Notes under the pieces: model-generated
The model's database searches: none
The model's input: only the letters and a program-made list of their open reading frames with translations
What the model was told of the DNA's origin: nothing
Shown here: one piece after another, positions 1 through 8,773 of the stretch
Position numbering within the stretch: the stretch's first letter is position 1
How the letters are laid out: every line of letters begins with the position of its first letter
Program-made: the position numbers and the translations under genes
Source of the DNA: Nitrospirae bacterium GWB2_47_37
GTDB taxonomy: Bacteria > Nitrospirota > Thermodesulfovibrionia > Thermodesulfovibrionales > Dissulfurispiraceae
NCBI GenBank assembly: GCA_001803635.1
Contig: MHDU01000051.1
Location: 1-63,888, forward strand
Reading direction: 5' to 3'
DNA length: 63,888 nucleotides

Positions 1-172
1 GCTGCTGCTGTCGGGCCTTTTTGAAAGTCTCTAATGCCTCTTCGTAATTTTCAGCCTTATACTCACGAATGCCTTTCTCAAGAAGGTTGTCGGCGGCATG
101 AAGATGGGCGGAAAAACCGAGGATGAACAGCACGACGATAATTACGCACAGAATACTTCTATTCCTGCCCAT
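1..172 (-). CDS. Secreted or periplasmic TPR protein, N-terminal part (cut by window edge)
   Basis: The frame starts with ATG at 172 and runs out of the window after 57 codons, so only the N-terminus is visible. Residues 1-27 look like a signal peptide: basic MGRNR start, hydrophobic core, AHAA-like cleavage region. The next 30 residues (LLEKGIREYKAENYEEALETF) match the first helix pair of a tetratricopeptide repeat. TPR proteins are protein-interaction scaffolds, and the function here cannot be named. It follows the signalling operon on the same strand after an 85-bp gap. Confidence 0.7.
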   Translation of the reverse strand, partial: MGRNRSILCVIIVVLFILGFSAHLHAADNLLEKGIREYKAENYEEALETFKKARQQQ

Positions 173-257
173 GCCCCCCCTTTTTTTATGCAGATTATGC
201 GAAATTATACTACAAATCAATGTTTTTAAGGTATATAAAAACTTTTTATTCTGGCAT

Positions 258-428
258 TTATTTTTCTTCCATCGTTGTTACTTTCATTGCCCTTTCCGCT
301 AAAAATAGAAGTCTTTCAATCTCATGTTTCGGTATAAAAATCCCTTCCGTACCGTTGCATTTATATATATCTACCGCCTTGATGAAGGCATTAATGAATT
401 GCGAACAATGAGTTGCGTTTTTATACAT
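258..428 (-). CDS. 56-aa small protein coupled to the HD-GYP gene
   Basis: A 56-codon frame starts at ATG 428, six bases after the HD-GYP stop codon, with GTGAGG as a plausible ribosome binding site overlapping that stop. This spacing suggests translational coupling. The product is soluble and probably helical. It has two Cys (residues 8 and 24), a central GTEGIFIPKHEIERLLFLAE segment and a charged C-terminus. I recognise no family. The alternative plus-strand frame over the same DNA has no ribosome binding site. Codon use and position in the operon support a real gene, but the case rests on context only. Confidence 0.55.
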   Translation of the reverse strand: MYKNATHCSQFINAFIKAVDIYKCNGTEGIFIPKHEIERLLFLAERAMKVTTMEEK

Positions 429-434
429 ATTGCC

Positions 435-1676
435 TCACTTTATCTTGCCGAGCATTTTTATGAAGACACCTAAAAGTTCGGGGTCGTAATTCCCTGTCTC
501 TTTCGCAACAATGGATAATGCGGAGAATGGAGAGACCGCAAGCTTGTAAGGACGTTGGGTTGTTAATGAGTCATAGGAATCTGCAAGCGCCGTTATTCTC
601 CCGAATAGTTTTATACCGCTTCCCGATAGGCCGAACGGATATCCTTTACCTGTAAGTTTTTCATGATGCTGTAAGACTGCGGCAAAGGATTCCTCCGGAA
701 AATCATTATGTGCGCGCAGGAGTTTTTCACCTTCGATAACGTGATTTTTTATGACCTTATACTCAATATTATTCAGTTTTCCCTGCCTGCTTAAGATTTC
801 ACTCGGGACAGCGCTTTTCCCTATATCGTGCAAAAGCGCTCCTACCCCTAACTTTTCTATATCGTTTCTTTTCATTCCGATTGCCGCCCCAAGGCCGACG
901 GATAAAACGGTCACATTTACGGAATGCGTGTATGTATAATAGTCGTAGTTCCTGAGCGAGAGCAGGTCATATATGGCGTCCTTATTCTCTAATATGCGGT
1001 CGGTTATCTTATTGACCGCGGTTGTTGCTTTTTTGACTTTTTGTCCGCTTCTGGGGTCGTCGAGGAACTCCTTTATTATCAGCTTTGAATTTTCTCTAAC
1101 GGCAAAAGCCTTTATTTTAGGCTCTTCATTTTCAGGAATATCTTTCGAATTCAAAAAAGAATTTATATACGCATAATAGCGAAGGATATCGGATCTCTTT
1201 ATAAGGACATCGCCCGTCAAATCCAATATCTTTTCGTCTATAACTGCCGGTGATGTATCCGTTGCCGCAATAATCGGTATGAAGCTGAGTTCGTTTTGCA
1301 TAAATATGCTGAAGTCTATTTTCTTTCCGGCAACTAAAAGGTTTTTATCTATCTGGAAATATTGTTCTTTGTAGAATGCGTATTCCTGAAATACGGCAGG
1401 ATCATCATAGTAAGAGTTTCTTTGAGCTTTGTTTTTAGAAATATAGGCATCAAGGTTGAAGGCATCTTTCTGCTGAATATAGATTTCAGATACCCTTTTT
1501 TCTTTCAGCAGATCTTTTGCAGCGACGGTAAAAAGCATATCTTTATCGAAAAGCGGACTGAAAAGACCTCCATCCCTGATAAAGATATCGAACGGCAGGC
1601 GCGTTCCTACAATAAGTTTTTCAGGCGATATAGGTATACGAGGGTTGTCGTCTATTTCTCTATATTTTATAACCAT
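435..1676 (-). CDS. HD-GYP domain protein, putative cyclic-di-GMP phosphodiesterase
   Basis: The protein has 413 aa. Residues 1-200 form an unassigned N-terminal region resembling DUF3391-type modules fused to HD-GYP domains. Residues 245-410 are the HD-GYP domain: H251 in THSVNV, HDIGK at 283-287, HHE at 337-339 and the GKGYPFGL signature at 343-350. The family hydrolyses c-di-GMP to pGpG or GMP using a di- or tri-iron centre. CGGAGTG lies 4 nt before the ATG. The gene follows the double-cNMP/rhodanese gene and probably forms the output arm of this signalling operon. Confidence 0.92.
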   Translation of the reverse strand: MVIKYREIDDNPRIPISPEKLIVGTRLPFDIFIRDGGLFSPLFDKDMLFTVAAKDLLKEKRVSEIYIQQKDAFNLDAYISKNKAQRNSYYDDPAVFQEYAFYKEQYFQIDKNLLVAGKKIDFSIFMQNELSFIPIIAATDTSPAVIDEKILDLTGDVLIKRSDILRYYAYINSFLNSKDIPENEEPKIKAFAVRENSKLIIKEFLDDPRSGQKVKKATTAVNKITDRILENKDAIYDLLSLRNYDYYTYTHSVNVTVLSVGLGAAIGMKRNDIEKLGVGALLHDIGKSAVPSEILSRQGKLNNIEYKVIKNHVIEGEKLLRAHNDFPEESFAAVLQHHEKLTGKGYPFGLSGSGIKLFGRITALADSYDSLTTQRPYKLAVSPFSALSIVAKETGNYDPELLGVFIKMLGKIK

Positions 1677-1700
1677 AATTCACTCCGGATAGAACCCATT

Positions 1701-2792
1701 TTAAAAAGTTTGCCTGTCCGGCATGTGAGCGCCGTTGGAACCCTTCACAACTTCTCCCAGCCAGCCGCTTACCCCTCCGCGCAAACATTGCGCGTCAAAA
1801 CCTCGGTTTTTCAAAAGGAACGCCGCCACCATGCCCCGTGAATCATTGAGGCAATAAGTGATATATTTTCTCGACGGATCCAACTCGCTGCATTTCCCCC
1901 TCAGTATTTCAAGAGGAATGTTTGTCGCCCCGTAAATATGCTCCTCTTCATATTCAGCCTGCACCCTTACATCAATTATTATGTAATCATCCAGATAGGT
2001 ATCCTGATTTATTTCTTCAGGGAAGACGTTTTCCAGAAAGGCCGATTTTACAATTTGGTTAAAGTCCTTTTTGTTTAATGATAAAACTATTGTCTCCTCC
2101 ATGGCGCGGCATGTGGCATTGCGTGGATCGTTCTTGATAAGGGCCTCTTCTCCGAAGGCGTTTCCGCTGCTCAATTCCGTTATTTTTTTAGTCTCCGCTT
2201 CCCCTTCTCTCTTCTTCAGCACCGCGATGCGGCCTGATTTGATGATGTAGTATTTGTCGCCCTTTTCTCCCTGCACAATAATATCTTCTCCCGGCATATA
2301 TGTCTTTTCAGCCATTCTTTCTATAGCTACATAAACCTTCTCGGGTTCAAGAAGCTCAAAGGGCTGAAGGGTTTTTATCTTGTTATACCGGGCATAATCC
2401 CTGACATTCCGGAGAAGCCTCCTTTTAAATACAGGTTCGCCCGCCGTGATTTTCTCAAAATCAGGCTTGGAAAGCACAAGAAGAACCGCATCCGTTATTG
2501 CGCGCACAGATGTTGAACGGGCCGCGCAGGTCAAAAGGGACGTTTCGCCGAAGCCGCGTCCGCTGCCGATAACAGACAGAAGCGCATCGCCCCCTGACCT
2601 CGCATTCTTGAAAACCTCAAGCCGTCCCTCTTTAATAAAATAGAAAGAATCCCCTTCATCACCTTCCCTCATAATTATACTGCCGGCCGGATAATGCTCC
2701 TGCTTAACGCTCGATGCAAAGAATTCCAGCGCCCCGTCCGAAAGGCTCGAAAAATAATTATACTTCCTGAGATCTGACGACATAAGTTCCAT
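1701..2792 (-). CDS. Tandem cyclic-nucleotide-binding domains with C-terminal rhodanese domain
   Basis: I place the start at ATG 2792 because AAGGAGGGAG lies just before it. An upstream in-frame start at 2840 would overlap the preceding gene. The 363-aa product has two cNMP-binding (CAP_ED) domains, about residues 12-125 and 140-260, each with the G-D-x-F/Y and FGE...A/R phosphate-cassette pattern. A rhodanese domain follows at about 270-350, with a YCLNDSRG active-site loop that keeps the catalytic Cys. There is no DNA-binding domain, so it probably acts as a ligand or persulfide sensor rather than a transcription factor. Its partners are unknown; the operon suggests the HD-GYP and REC-TPR proteins. 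Confidence 0.88.
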   Translation of the reverse strand: MELMSSDLRKYNYFSSLSDGALEFFASSVKQEHYPAGSIIMREGDEGDSFYFIKEGRLEVFKNARSGGDALLSVIGSGRGFGETSLLTCAARSTSVRAITDAVLLVLSKPDFEKITAGEPVFKRRLLRNVRDYARYNKIKTLQPFELLEPEKVYVAIERMAEKTYMPGEDIIVQGEKGDKYYIIKSGRIAVLKKREGEAETKKITELSSGNAFGEEALIKNDPRNATCRAMEETIVLSLNKKDFNQIVKSAFLENVFPEEINQDTYLDDYIIIDVRVQAEYEEEHIYGATNIPLEILRGKCSELDPSRKYITYCLNDSRGMVAAFLLKNRGFDAQCLRGGVSGWLGEVVKGSNGAHMPDRQTF

Positions 2793-2811
2793 GACTCCCT
2801 CCTTCAACCGG

Positions 2812-3993
2812 CTACAAGTCAACCTTCCCGCTTTCGGCAAGCGTCTTGAGATCAGCCGTTATCTCCATGGAAAACGGATTCAGTTCCCATGCCCTTTTGA
2901 TAGCCTCGGTCGCCTTGACCCTGTTCCCCATTTCCAGGTGAGTCTTGCCGACGGAATGGTGAATGACGGCGTTGTCGGGGATTATGACAAGTATCTCTAT
3001 ATATATTTCGAGAGCCTTCTCCGGTTTTCCCACTCTCCGGTAGGCCTCGCAGAGGCTCCGCATAAGGGAGATGTCTGAAGGGTTCTTCTTGCGGGCATTG
3101 AGGAGCGTCTCCAGCGCCTTCTCGTTCTCATTCTTCGACAGGTACATCTCGCCCATAAGATGTCCGGAAGTAGATATATCCTTTCGAACCTCGGATGCCG
3201 CATCCTTTAGAATGATTTCTGCCCTTTTATCTTCTCCTGCCTTTACTAATAACCTGCTCAGGGCAAGAAGCCGCTCCGTGTTAGCGGGACTTATACGGTG
3301 AGCTTTCTCATAATATTCAATGGCGGCTTCCAGATTTCCCATGTCTTCATACAACTCAGCAAGTGCGTTATACGCCCTCACAAACATCCGGTTACTGTCA
3401 ATGGTTTTCCTGAAAAAATCGATGGCGCTGTCGATGTTCCCCCTTGCTTGGGCCAGTCTGCCGAAACCATAAGACACTTTCGCAGCTTCAGGAGCAAGTA
3501 CCGAAGCTTGCAGCAGTTCTTCCTCTGCCTTCGCCATGTCTCTTCTCTCAAGCGAGAGTTCAAAATTCTGCAGATGCAGTTCGACCGGGTTCGGCTTAAA
3601 CTTCTTTTCGAGTACCTTTGCAAGCTTGTCCTCCAGGGTCCCCATGACAAATGGCTTTACAATGTATGCATCCCCTCCGTCCTCCGCAGCCCGCGCAACC
3701 ATCCGGCTGGTGACTTCGGCGGTGACAAACACAAAGGCGATATTATTATTTTTCCTGTCCTTTTTTACGGTTTTAAAGAGCTCGACCCCCGTCATCTCCG
3801 GCATATTGATATCTGAGACCACCAGGTCGATGGGATATGATTTGATTATGTCCAGCGCCTTTCTGCCGTGCTCGGCTACCCTGACGTTCCTGAAACCTAT
3901 TCTCGACATCATGTTATTGATAGTGAGGCGCATGGAAGATTCGTCATCGACGACAAGGCAGTTTACCTCAAGGTACTTCATCGGGATCGCCAT
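2812..3993 (-). CDS. Response regulator receiver domain fused to TPR repeats
   Basis: The protein has 393 aa. Residues 10-130 are a complete receiver domain: acidic pair D16-D17, phospho-acceptor D61 in LVVSDINMPE, T91 and K113 in IVKPF. Residues 145-385 are about six TPR units, visible as repeated FGRLAQARGN, YNALAELYEDMGN and AYRRVGKPEKALEIY patterns. Such proteins work as phosphorylation-controlled adaptors rather than transcription factors. The ATG overlaps a preceding stop codon as TAATG. No intact cognate kinase gene is adjacent; a kinase-like tail fragment sits immediately upstream. Confidence 0.93.
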   Translation of the reverse strand: MAIPMKYLEVNCLVVDDESSMRLTINNMMSRIGFRNVRVAEHGRKALDIIKSYPIDLVVSDINMPEMTGVELFKTVKKDRKNNNIAFVFVTAEVTSRMVARAAEDGGDAYIVKPFVMGTLEDKLAKVLEKKFKPNPVELHLQNFELSLERRDMAKAEEELLQASVLAPEAAKVSYGFGRLAQARGNIDSAIDFFRKTIDSNRMFVRAYNALAELYEDMGNLEAAIEYYEKAHRISPANTERLLALSRLLVKAGEDKRAEIILKDAASEVRKDISTSGHLMGEMYLSKNENEKALETLLNARKKNPSDISLMRSLCEAYRRVGKPEKALEIYIEILVIIPDNAVIHHSVGKTHLEMGNRVKATEAIKRAWELNPFSMEITADLKTLAESGKVDL

Positions 3994-4118
3994 TAAAAAG
4001 CCTCTCCTTTACCGGGTGGAAAATCAGGAAGAGTGAAGACAAACCGGGCGCCGCGGGGTTCGGCGTCCTCGAGAGTGCGGATAGTGCGGATATGTCTTTC
4101 ACATGCTTCACAGGTCAT
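3993..4118 (-). pseudogene. Possible C-terminal remnant of a sensor histidine kinase
   Basis: A short open frame directly upstream of the REC-TPR gene ends in GARFVFTLPDF, then about seven residues, then a stop overlapping the next start (TAATG). That ending is the classic last strand of a histidine-kinase ATPase domain. Nothing upstream in this frame resembles the N, G1 or G2 boxes. The preceding CRP gene stops at 4180, leaving only about 60 bp. A 9-nt tandem repeat (AGTGCGGAT twice, 4074-4091) lies inside it. I read this as the relic of a deleted kinase. A 41-aa peptide from ATG 4118 is the alternative. Confidence 0.35.
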
Positions 4119-4179
4119 GCAACAGTATGCCGGATTTTTCCCACGGGGGGGTGTAAGCAGGATTACATGCACCGGATGC

Positions 4180-5040
4180 TCACTCCCCCGCCGGGGTAAA
4201 AAAAGATTCGTTAAGCCTGATACGCCTGTTTTCAAGCGCCTCTATTGCCCCTTCGTTTTTCAATTCGTTCATTATTTTTGTTACCGTCTCACGGGTCAGT
4301 CCCGTCATGCCGGCCATATCCTGATGGGTAAGTTGGATCGAGAGCACAAAGCCCCTGCCCTCTTTTTTTCCGTGTTTACCGCACAGCAGGAGCAGGAGCA
4401 TCTTTACCCGCTGGGAAGCGCTCGTGCGGCTCATGATTTCCATGGTAGCGTTCGAGACGCGGATGCGCCGGCAAAAAGTCTGCAGCAGCAAGAGGAGGAT
4501 TTTTTTCTGGCTGTAGATGAGGGAATAAAAATCATCCTTCGATATGATCGCAATGGAGGAATCTTCCATAGCCACGACGGTGGCGGAGGCAGTCTTGCCG
4601 TCGATCAGGGACATCTCCCCGAAAAAGTCGCCGGTCCGGTGCATAGCTAAAATGATCTCTTTCCCCTCTTCGCTGACACGGATGACCTTTACCGCTCCGG
4701 CAAGGATCACATACATGAAGAGGTTCGCGTCCTCCTGTATCAGAACCGTTTCGTTTCTCACGAACTTCTTCACCCGGATTTTGTCGAGAGACTGGAAAAG
4801 CTCTTCTTCGTCGAGGGATGACAAAAGGCTGAAATTCCTGAGAAGCTCCAAATCTCCCGCCCCCGCGCGCTTCGCGCCGGAGCCGGATTCCTTTTGCCGC
4901 TTCAGCGTCCCTGTGCCGGCAGACCTCAGATACCCGGCAACAGGCATGCCGCAGGCTGCCGCGTTCTCCCTTATTCTTTCAAGCTCTTCCCGGCTCACAC
5001 GAATCGATATCCGCCTGTCGCGTCCGTTATCCCCGTTCAC
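4180..5040 (-). CDS. CRP/FNR-family regulator with N-terminal ribbon-helix-helix-like extension
   Basis: The protein has 286 aa and starts with GTG after GGGGAGAGAA. Residues 8-50 (RISIRVSREELERIRENA, then GMPVAGYLRS) look like the ribbon-helix-helix segment of MobC/Arc-type proteins. Residues 70-190 are a cNMP-binding beta-barrel with FFGEMSLIDGKTASA. Residues 215-280 are a CRP-type winged helix with LTHQDMAGMTGLTRETVTKIM. Ordinary CRP/FNR proteins have about 200-240 aa and lack the first segment. No FNR-type Cys cluster is visible. It heads the signalling operon and may control it. Confidence 0.9.
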   Translation of the reverse strand: MNGDNGRDRRISIRVSREELERIRENAAACGMPVAGYLRSAGTGTLKRQKESGSGAKRAGAGDLELLRNFSLLSSLDEEELFQSLDKIRVKKFVRNETVLIQEDANLFMYVILAGAVKVIRVSEEGKEIILAMHRTGDFFGEMSLIDGKTASATVVAMEDSSIAIISKDDFYSLIYSQKKILLLLLQTFCRRIRVSNATMEIMSRTSASQRVKMLLLLLCGKHGKKEGRGFVLSIQLTHQDMAGMTGLTRETVTKIMNELKNEGAIEALENRRIRLNESFFTPAGE

Positions 5041-5183
5041 TTCTCTCCCCTGCCTGTTTGCAGATATTTCAATAGGGAACCTTCATCCTTTCTGTCCGGA
5101 ACAAAATACGACTTAACCAATAGACTACATGCCGGGAGCATGAAAATGAATCACCCTATCGGGGTATTTTTAGGGTATAGGCG

Positions 5184-5819
5184 CTAAATAATGCCTTTTT
5201 TTCTCGCCTTTACGAGGGCTTCCTTCCTGTCTTTCGCATGAAGCTTTTCGTAGATTTTTTTGATGTGGGTGTGGACGGTGTGGGGGCTTATATTGAATTT
5301 TACCGCGATCTCTTTATAACTCAATCCGTTTTCTATCTCTTTTACTATCTCTTTCTCCCTGTGTGTTAAAAGATACTGCTCCTGAACGCCCTCTTCCTGA
5401 AATTCTATTATTACCTTTCGCGCTATTTTAGGGCTCATGGGAGCGCCGCCTTCATGGAGGTTATGAATTCCCTCTATGAGTTCTCTCGGGCCGTTTCCCT
5501 TCAGCAGGTAACCCGACGCGCCTGCCTTCAGCGCGGCGAATACATTTTCCTTATCCTCAAAGATCGTATGAGCTATTATCTCGATATCGGGCGATTCTTC
5601 CTTGATCTCTCTTATCAGGTCAACGCCCGACATGCCCGGAAGCCCTAAGTCAACCACCATCACTTGGGGCATTATCTCAGGATTATCTTTTTCTATTGCC
5701 GCTAACGCGTCCTCGGCGCTGCCGAATGCTCCTACGACGTTTATGTCCTTCTCGCCTCCCAGAACGAGCCTGAGGCTTTCGAGCAAAAGCGGGTTATCTT
5801 CGACTATCGCCAATCGCAT
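5184..5819 (-). CDS. NarL/FixJ-family response regulator
   Basis: The protein has 211 aa. The N-terminal receiver domain has E7-D8, phospho-acceptor D57 in MVVDLGLPGMSG and a YLLKGN lysine. The C-terminal LuxR-type HTH (about 147-208) has LTHREKEIVKEIENGLSYKEIA and HTVHTHIKKIYEKL. This architecture pairs with HisKA_3-type kinases, and the adjacent upstream gene encodes such a kinase. It should bind DNA as a dimer when phosphorylated. The downstream gap to the CRP gene is 143 bp. Confidence 0.95.
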   Translation of the reverse strand: MRLAIVEDNPLLLESLRLVLGGEKDINVVGAFGSAEDALAAIEKDNPEIMPQVMVVDLGLPGMSGVDLIREIKEESPDIEIIAHTIFEDKENVFAALKAGASGYLLKGNGPRELIEGIHNLHEGGAPMSPKIARKVIIEFQEEGVQEQYLLTHREKEIVKEIENGLSYKEIAVKFNISPHTVHTHIKKIYEKLHAKDRKEALVKARKKGII

Positions 5820-5873
5820 GATTTAAGAATACATTTTAAACCCCTAAAAGTCCATAACCTTTTCAGGGTATTT

Positions 5874-8768
5874 TCAGGGGATGGGCGCTTCGAGCATTAC
5901 GCATGTGCCGTTGTCCGAGGTCACTGTAAGTTTCCCTCCTATATCCCCTGCCCTCGCCTTCATGTTTGAAATCCCCCTGCCTTTGCCGTGCCCTTCTTTT
6001 ATTCCACCGCCGTCATCTTTTATCGACAGGCTTAATCTCTCTCCATCGACGTTCAGCTTTACAAAAATATTTTTAGCCGAGGCATGTTTTGCGACATTGG
6101 TCAATGCCTCTTTGTAAATCCGGACCAGGTTCAGAGACAAAAGGCTGCCGGGCCTTTCTTGCGCATCGTTCAGAACGGTTTCCATATTGAACAAGATTCC
6201 CGATGGTTCCGCCATATTGCCGCCTAAATGCCTCATATCCGAGGCAAGCGAGTGCCAGTCCGCCTTGCCTTCATCAAGGCTGTACATAAAAGTCCTCATT
6301 TCGGAAAATGCCTCTTTTGAGAGTTCCGATATTGTTGCGAGGGCTTTTTTAATATCCTCGATCGAGGATTCATTCCGGGCGATGTCGGCCAGCAGGGTTA
6401 TGTTTGTTGCTATGCCGCCTATGCCGTCATGAATATCCCTTATTATTTTCTCCTTTTCCGCCAAATATCTCTTGTCCGCTTCGATCTTTATTTTTTCTTT
6501 CAGCGTCTCTTCGGCGAGTTTTCGTTCGGCAATGTCGAGTACCGTTCCCATAACGGCAGGCAGGCCGTTATAGTTTATCATTTTCCCGTAAACCTCCACC
6601 TCTATTACATCACCGCTCTTTGTTATGCCTCTGAATGTGTAATTCGCCGCGGATACGTCTCCCTCGTCGATTCTTTTTTTAATGTCTCTCCCAACATGCA
6701 TATTCCAATCATCCGGGTGGGTAAGATGCACAGGGCCTTTTTTATTTATCAGCTCATCCGTGTTATAGCCGAATATGTCGGCTGCGGCGGAGTTCACATA
6801 TTTAAAGACATTGTCCTGTATGATATACACGCCTACGAGGGATTTCTCGGAAAGCACCCTGAATTTTTCTTCGCTGTCCCTTAGAACGGCATACATCCGC
6901 ATACGTTCGGTGACATCGTTGCCGATGCTCAGTATTTCGATCATCCGTCCGTCTTCCGCAAAGACGGGCTTGTTTGTCCATGAGATCCAGACCCTTGTTC
7001 CGTCCTTGCGTATATTTTCGTTCATATTATTCGCATACCTTTCGGGATGTTCGCAGATATCTCTGATCATAAAAATAAGGTCCCTGCCGGTCGACTCCGT
7101 TTCAGGCACTATCGTTCCCACGACATTTCTGCCCGTTATTTCCTCCACGGTAAATCCGAAGAACTCCAGGGCAAACCTATTCATAAAGACCACATTGCCG
7201 TTTGCGTCCCATCTCAGGACTATACTGTTTACATTCTCGACAATATCCCTGTACTTCTTCTCGCTTTCAAGAATATTTTCTCCGACCGGCCTGCCGCGAT
7301 GCTCCGGCAATGCCTCCCGATAAATATTATCCGTTTCTGCGGGAGATATGCCGGCAATAGGGACTTCCAGATACACGCGCATGCCGTTATCGCTGCTTAT
7401 CGCTAATTCGCCTTTTATATCGGCGGCGCCGGCCTTCATCCTGGAGACGGCGATGCCCGTTTCATATTTGTCTACCGATCCGCTGCCGTCGCCTTTTATG
7501 GAAAGCCTGAATTTTTCGTTATCGACCTGAACCACCGCCTCGATATTCCCGGCCCCGGAATGCCTCATCAAGTTTACCAGCGCCTCTTTATATATCCAGA
7601 ATATGTTGTGCGAAAAAACATTCGCGGGCTCTTTATCCATGCCGTTTAACGAGACCGTCATGTTCAATGATATTCCGAACGACTCCATTAAGGTAACGCC
7701 GAAACTTCTCATATACACTGCAAAGGTATTCCAGTCGACGTCTTGCATGTCGCCGGTCTGCATAAGATACCGTATCTCTGAAAGCCCCTCTTTTGAAAGC
7801 TCCTTGATCGTATCGAAGGTTTTCCGGACATCGGGGGCTTCCCGATCCGGCCCCAATATCGCCATCTCCGCAAGCAGGTTTATGTTCGTGATGATGCCGC
7901 CGAGACCGTCGTGCATTTCCTGAAGCATTTTATTTCTTCCCGTGATCTCCTTCCGGATATTATCGGCCATCGAGTTAAAGGCGTCGGCGAGTTGTCCGAT
8001 CTCGTCCTTTGAAGACGCGGCTACCCTGTGCGTAAAATCTCCACCGGCTAATTTCTTAGCGCCGTGAATCAGCCTGATAATAGGCGCTGTCATCCTGTCG
8101 GCAAAAATAAGGATTGTAATAAGCGAGGCGATAATCAACGCTGCCGACAATGCCAAGACCCTCTCTCTTGCCGTTTCGAATACTCCGGCTACGTCTTCGT
8201 TCAGCCTTGCCGCTGCGCCTGCGGCAATCTTATCACCCTCTATATCGGCAAAGCCCACGCGTACTACGGCGAGCCTCTTCTGTCCGAATGTTACAGGCGC
8301 CGACACCTCGAAAATATCGTCGCCCAATTTCTGCACCGTTATATCTTCAGCGGAAATCGCTTTCGCGGCAACCGCATCCTTTACCGTTCTTCCGACCATG
8401 CCGGCTCCTTTGGAACCGTCGCCTTTGAATAATGCGGACAATATTCTGCCTTCCGGGTCATGGACATAAATATATATGACCTCATCGTCCTGCATCTTTA
8501 TCTCCGCGATATTATTCACTTCGGAGACGTCGAAATTATACATGGGTTGAACAAGCCTTAAGGCTAAAAGTTTTACGGATGCCTCTACCTTTTCGAGCCA
8601 TTCCTTATTCACCGCCGTCTCGATGGCTCCCTTGCCGACGGTAGTTATATCGGAAAAAATATGTTTCTTAGCTTCGTCCAATATTTGGATAACGGCAATA
8701 CCGATCAAGGTCAGCAGCAAAAAAACGAACAGGAAAACTTTTGTTTTGATATTTATCCGCGGAAGCAT
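5874..8768 (-). CDS. Membrane hybrid-length sensor kinase with two NarX-type kinase modules and two PAS domains
   Basis: The protein has 964 aa. Order: TM at 11-30, extracytoplasmic sensor about 35-195, TM about 203-225, HAMP about 226-275, first HisKA_3-like region with H286 in MHDGLGG, first ATPase-like region about 385-475, PAS at 500-625, PAS at 635-755, second HisKA_3 with H780 in IHDGIGG, second ATPase region about 880-964. The second module is canonical (KDDGGG and GRGISNMKAR). The first has KGDGSGS and GIAVSRMKAG, so its nucleotide lid looks degenerate. It lies 5 bp after a PhnD-like binding protein gene and 54 bp before its response regulator gene, forming a three-gene sensory operon. 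Confidence 0.93.
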   Translation of the reverse strand: MLPRINIKTKVFLFVFLLLTLIGIAVIQILDEAKKHIFSDITTVGKGAIETAVNKEWLEKVEASVKLLALRLVQPMYNFDVSEVNNIAEIKMQDDEVIYIYVHDPEGRILSALFKGDGSKGAGMVGRTVKDAVAAKAISAEDITVQKLGDDIFEVSAPVTFGQKRLAVVRVGFADIEGDKIAAGAAARLNEDVAGVFETARERVLALSAALIIASLITILIFADRMTAPIIRLIHGAKKLAGGDFTHRVAASSKDEIGQLADAFNSMADNIRKEITGRNKMLQEMHDGLGGIITNINLLAEMAILGPDREAPDVRKTFDTIKELSKEGLSEIRYLMQTGDMQDVDWNTFAVYMRSFGVTLMESFGISLNMTVSLNGMDKEPANVFSHNIFWIYKEALVNLMRHSGAGNIEAVVQVDNEKFRLSIKGDGSGSVDKYETGIAVSRMKAGAADIKGELAISSDNGMRVYLEVPIAGISPAETDNIYREALPEHRGRPVGENILESEKKYRDIVENVNSIVLRWDANGNVVFMNRFALEFFGFTVEEITGRNVVGTIVPETESTGRDLIFMIRDICEHPERYANNMNENIRKDGTRVWISWTNKPVFAEDGRMIEILSIGNDVTERMRMYAVLRDSEEKFRVLSEKSLVGVYIIQDNVFKYVNSAAADIFGYNTDELINKKGPVHLTHPDDWNMHVGRDIKKRIDEGDVSAANYTFRGITKSGDVIEVEVYGKMINYNGLPAVMGTVLDIAERKLAEETLKEKIKIEADKRYLAEKEKIIRDIHDGIGGIATNITLLADIARNESSIEDIKKALATISELSKEAFSEMRTFMYSLDEGKADWHSLASDMRHLGGNMAEPSGILFNMETVLNDAQERPGSLLSLNLVRIYKEALTNVAKHASAKNIFVKLNVDGERLSLSIKDDGGGIKEGHGKGRGISNMKARAGDIGGKLTVTSDNGTCVMLEAPIP

Positions 8769-8773
8769 TTCGG

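Noticed and set aside
220-411. Plus-strand 63-codon frame
   Set aside because: It is antisense to the better supported 56-aa minus-strand gene and lacks a ribosome binding site.
3993-4235. 80-codon version of the kinase-tail frame
   Set aside because: Its first codons overlap the end of the CRP gene and encode nothing recognisable; only the GARFVFTLP end has support.
4033-4650. Plus-strand 205-codon frame opposite the CRP gene
   Set aside because: It covers conserved CRP domains in antisense; no recognisable product.
5041-5183. Possible terminator or promoter in the 143-bp gap before the CRP gene
   Set aside because: CCCTA/TAGGG-type palindromic pieces are present, but no stem with U-tract and no convincing -35/-10 pair.
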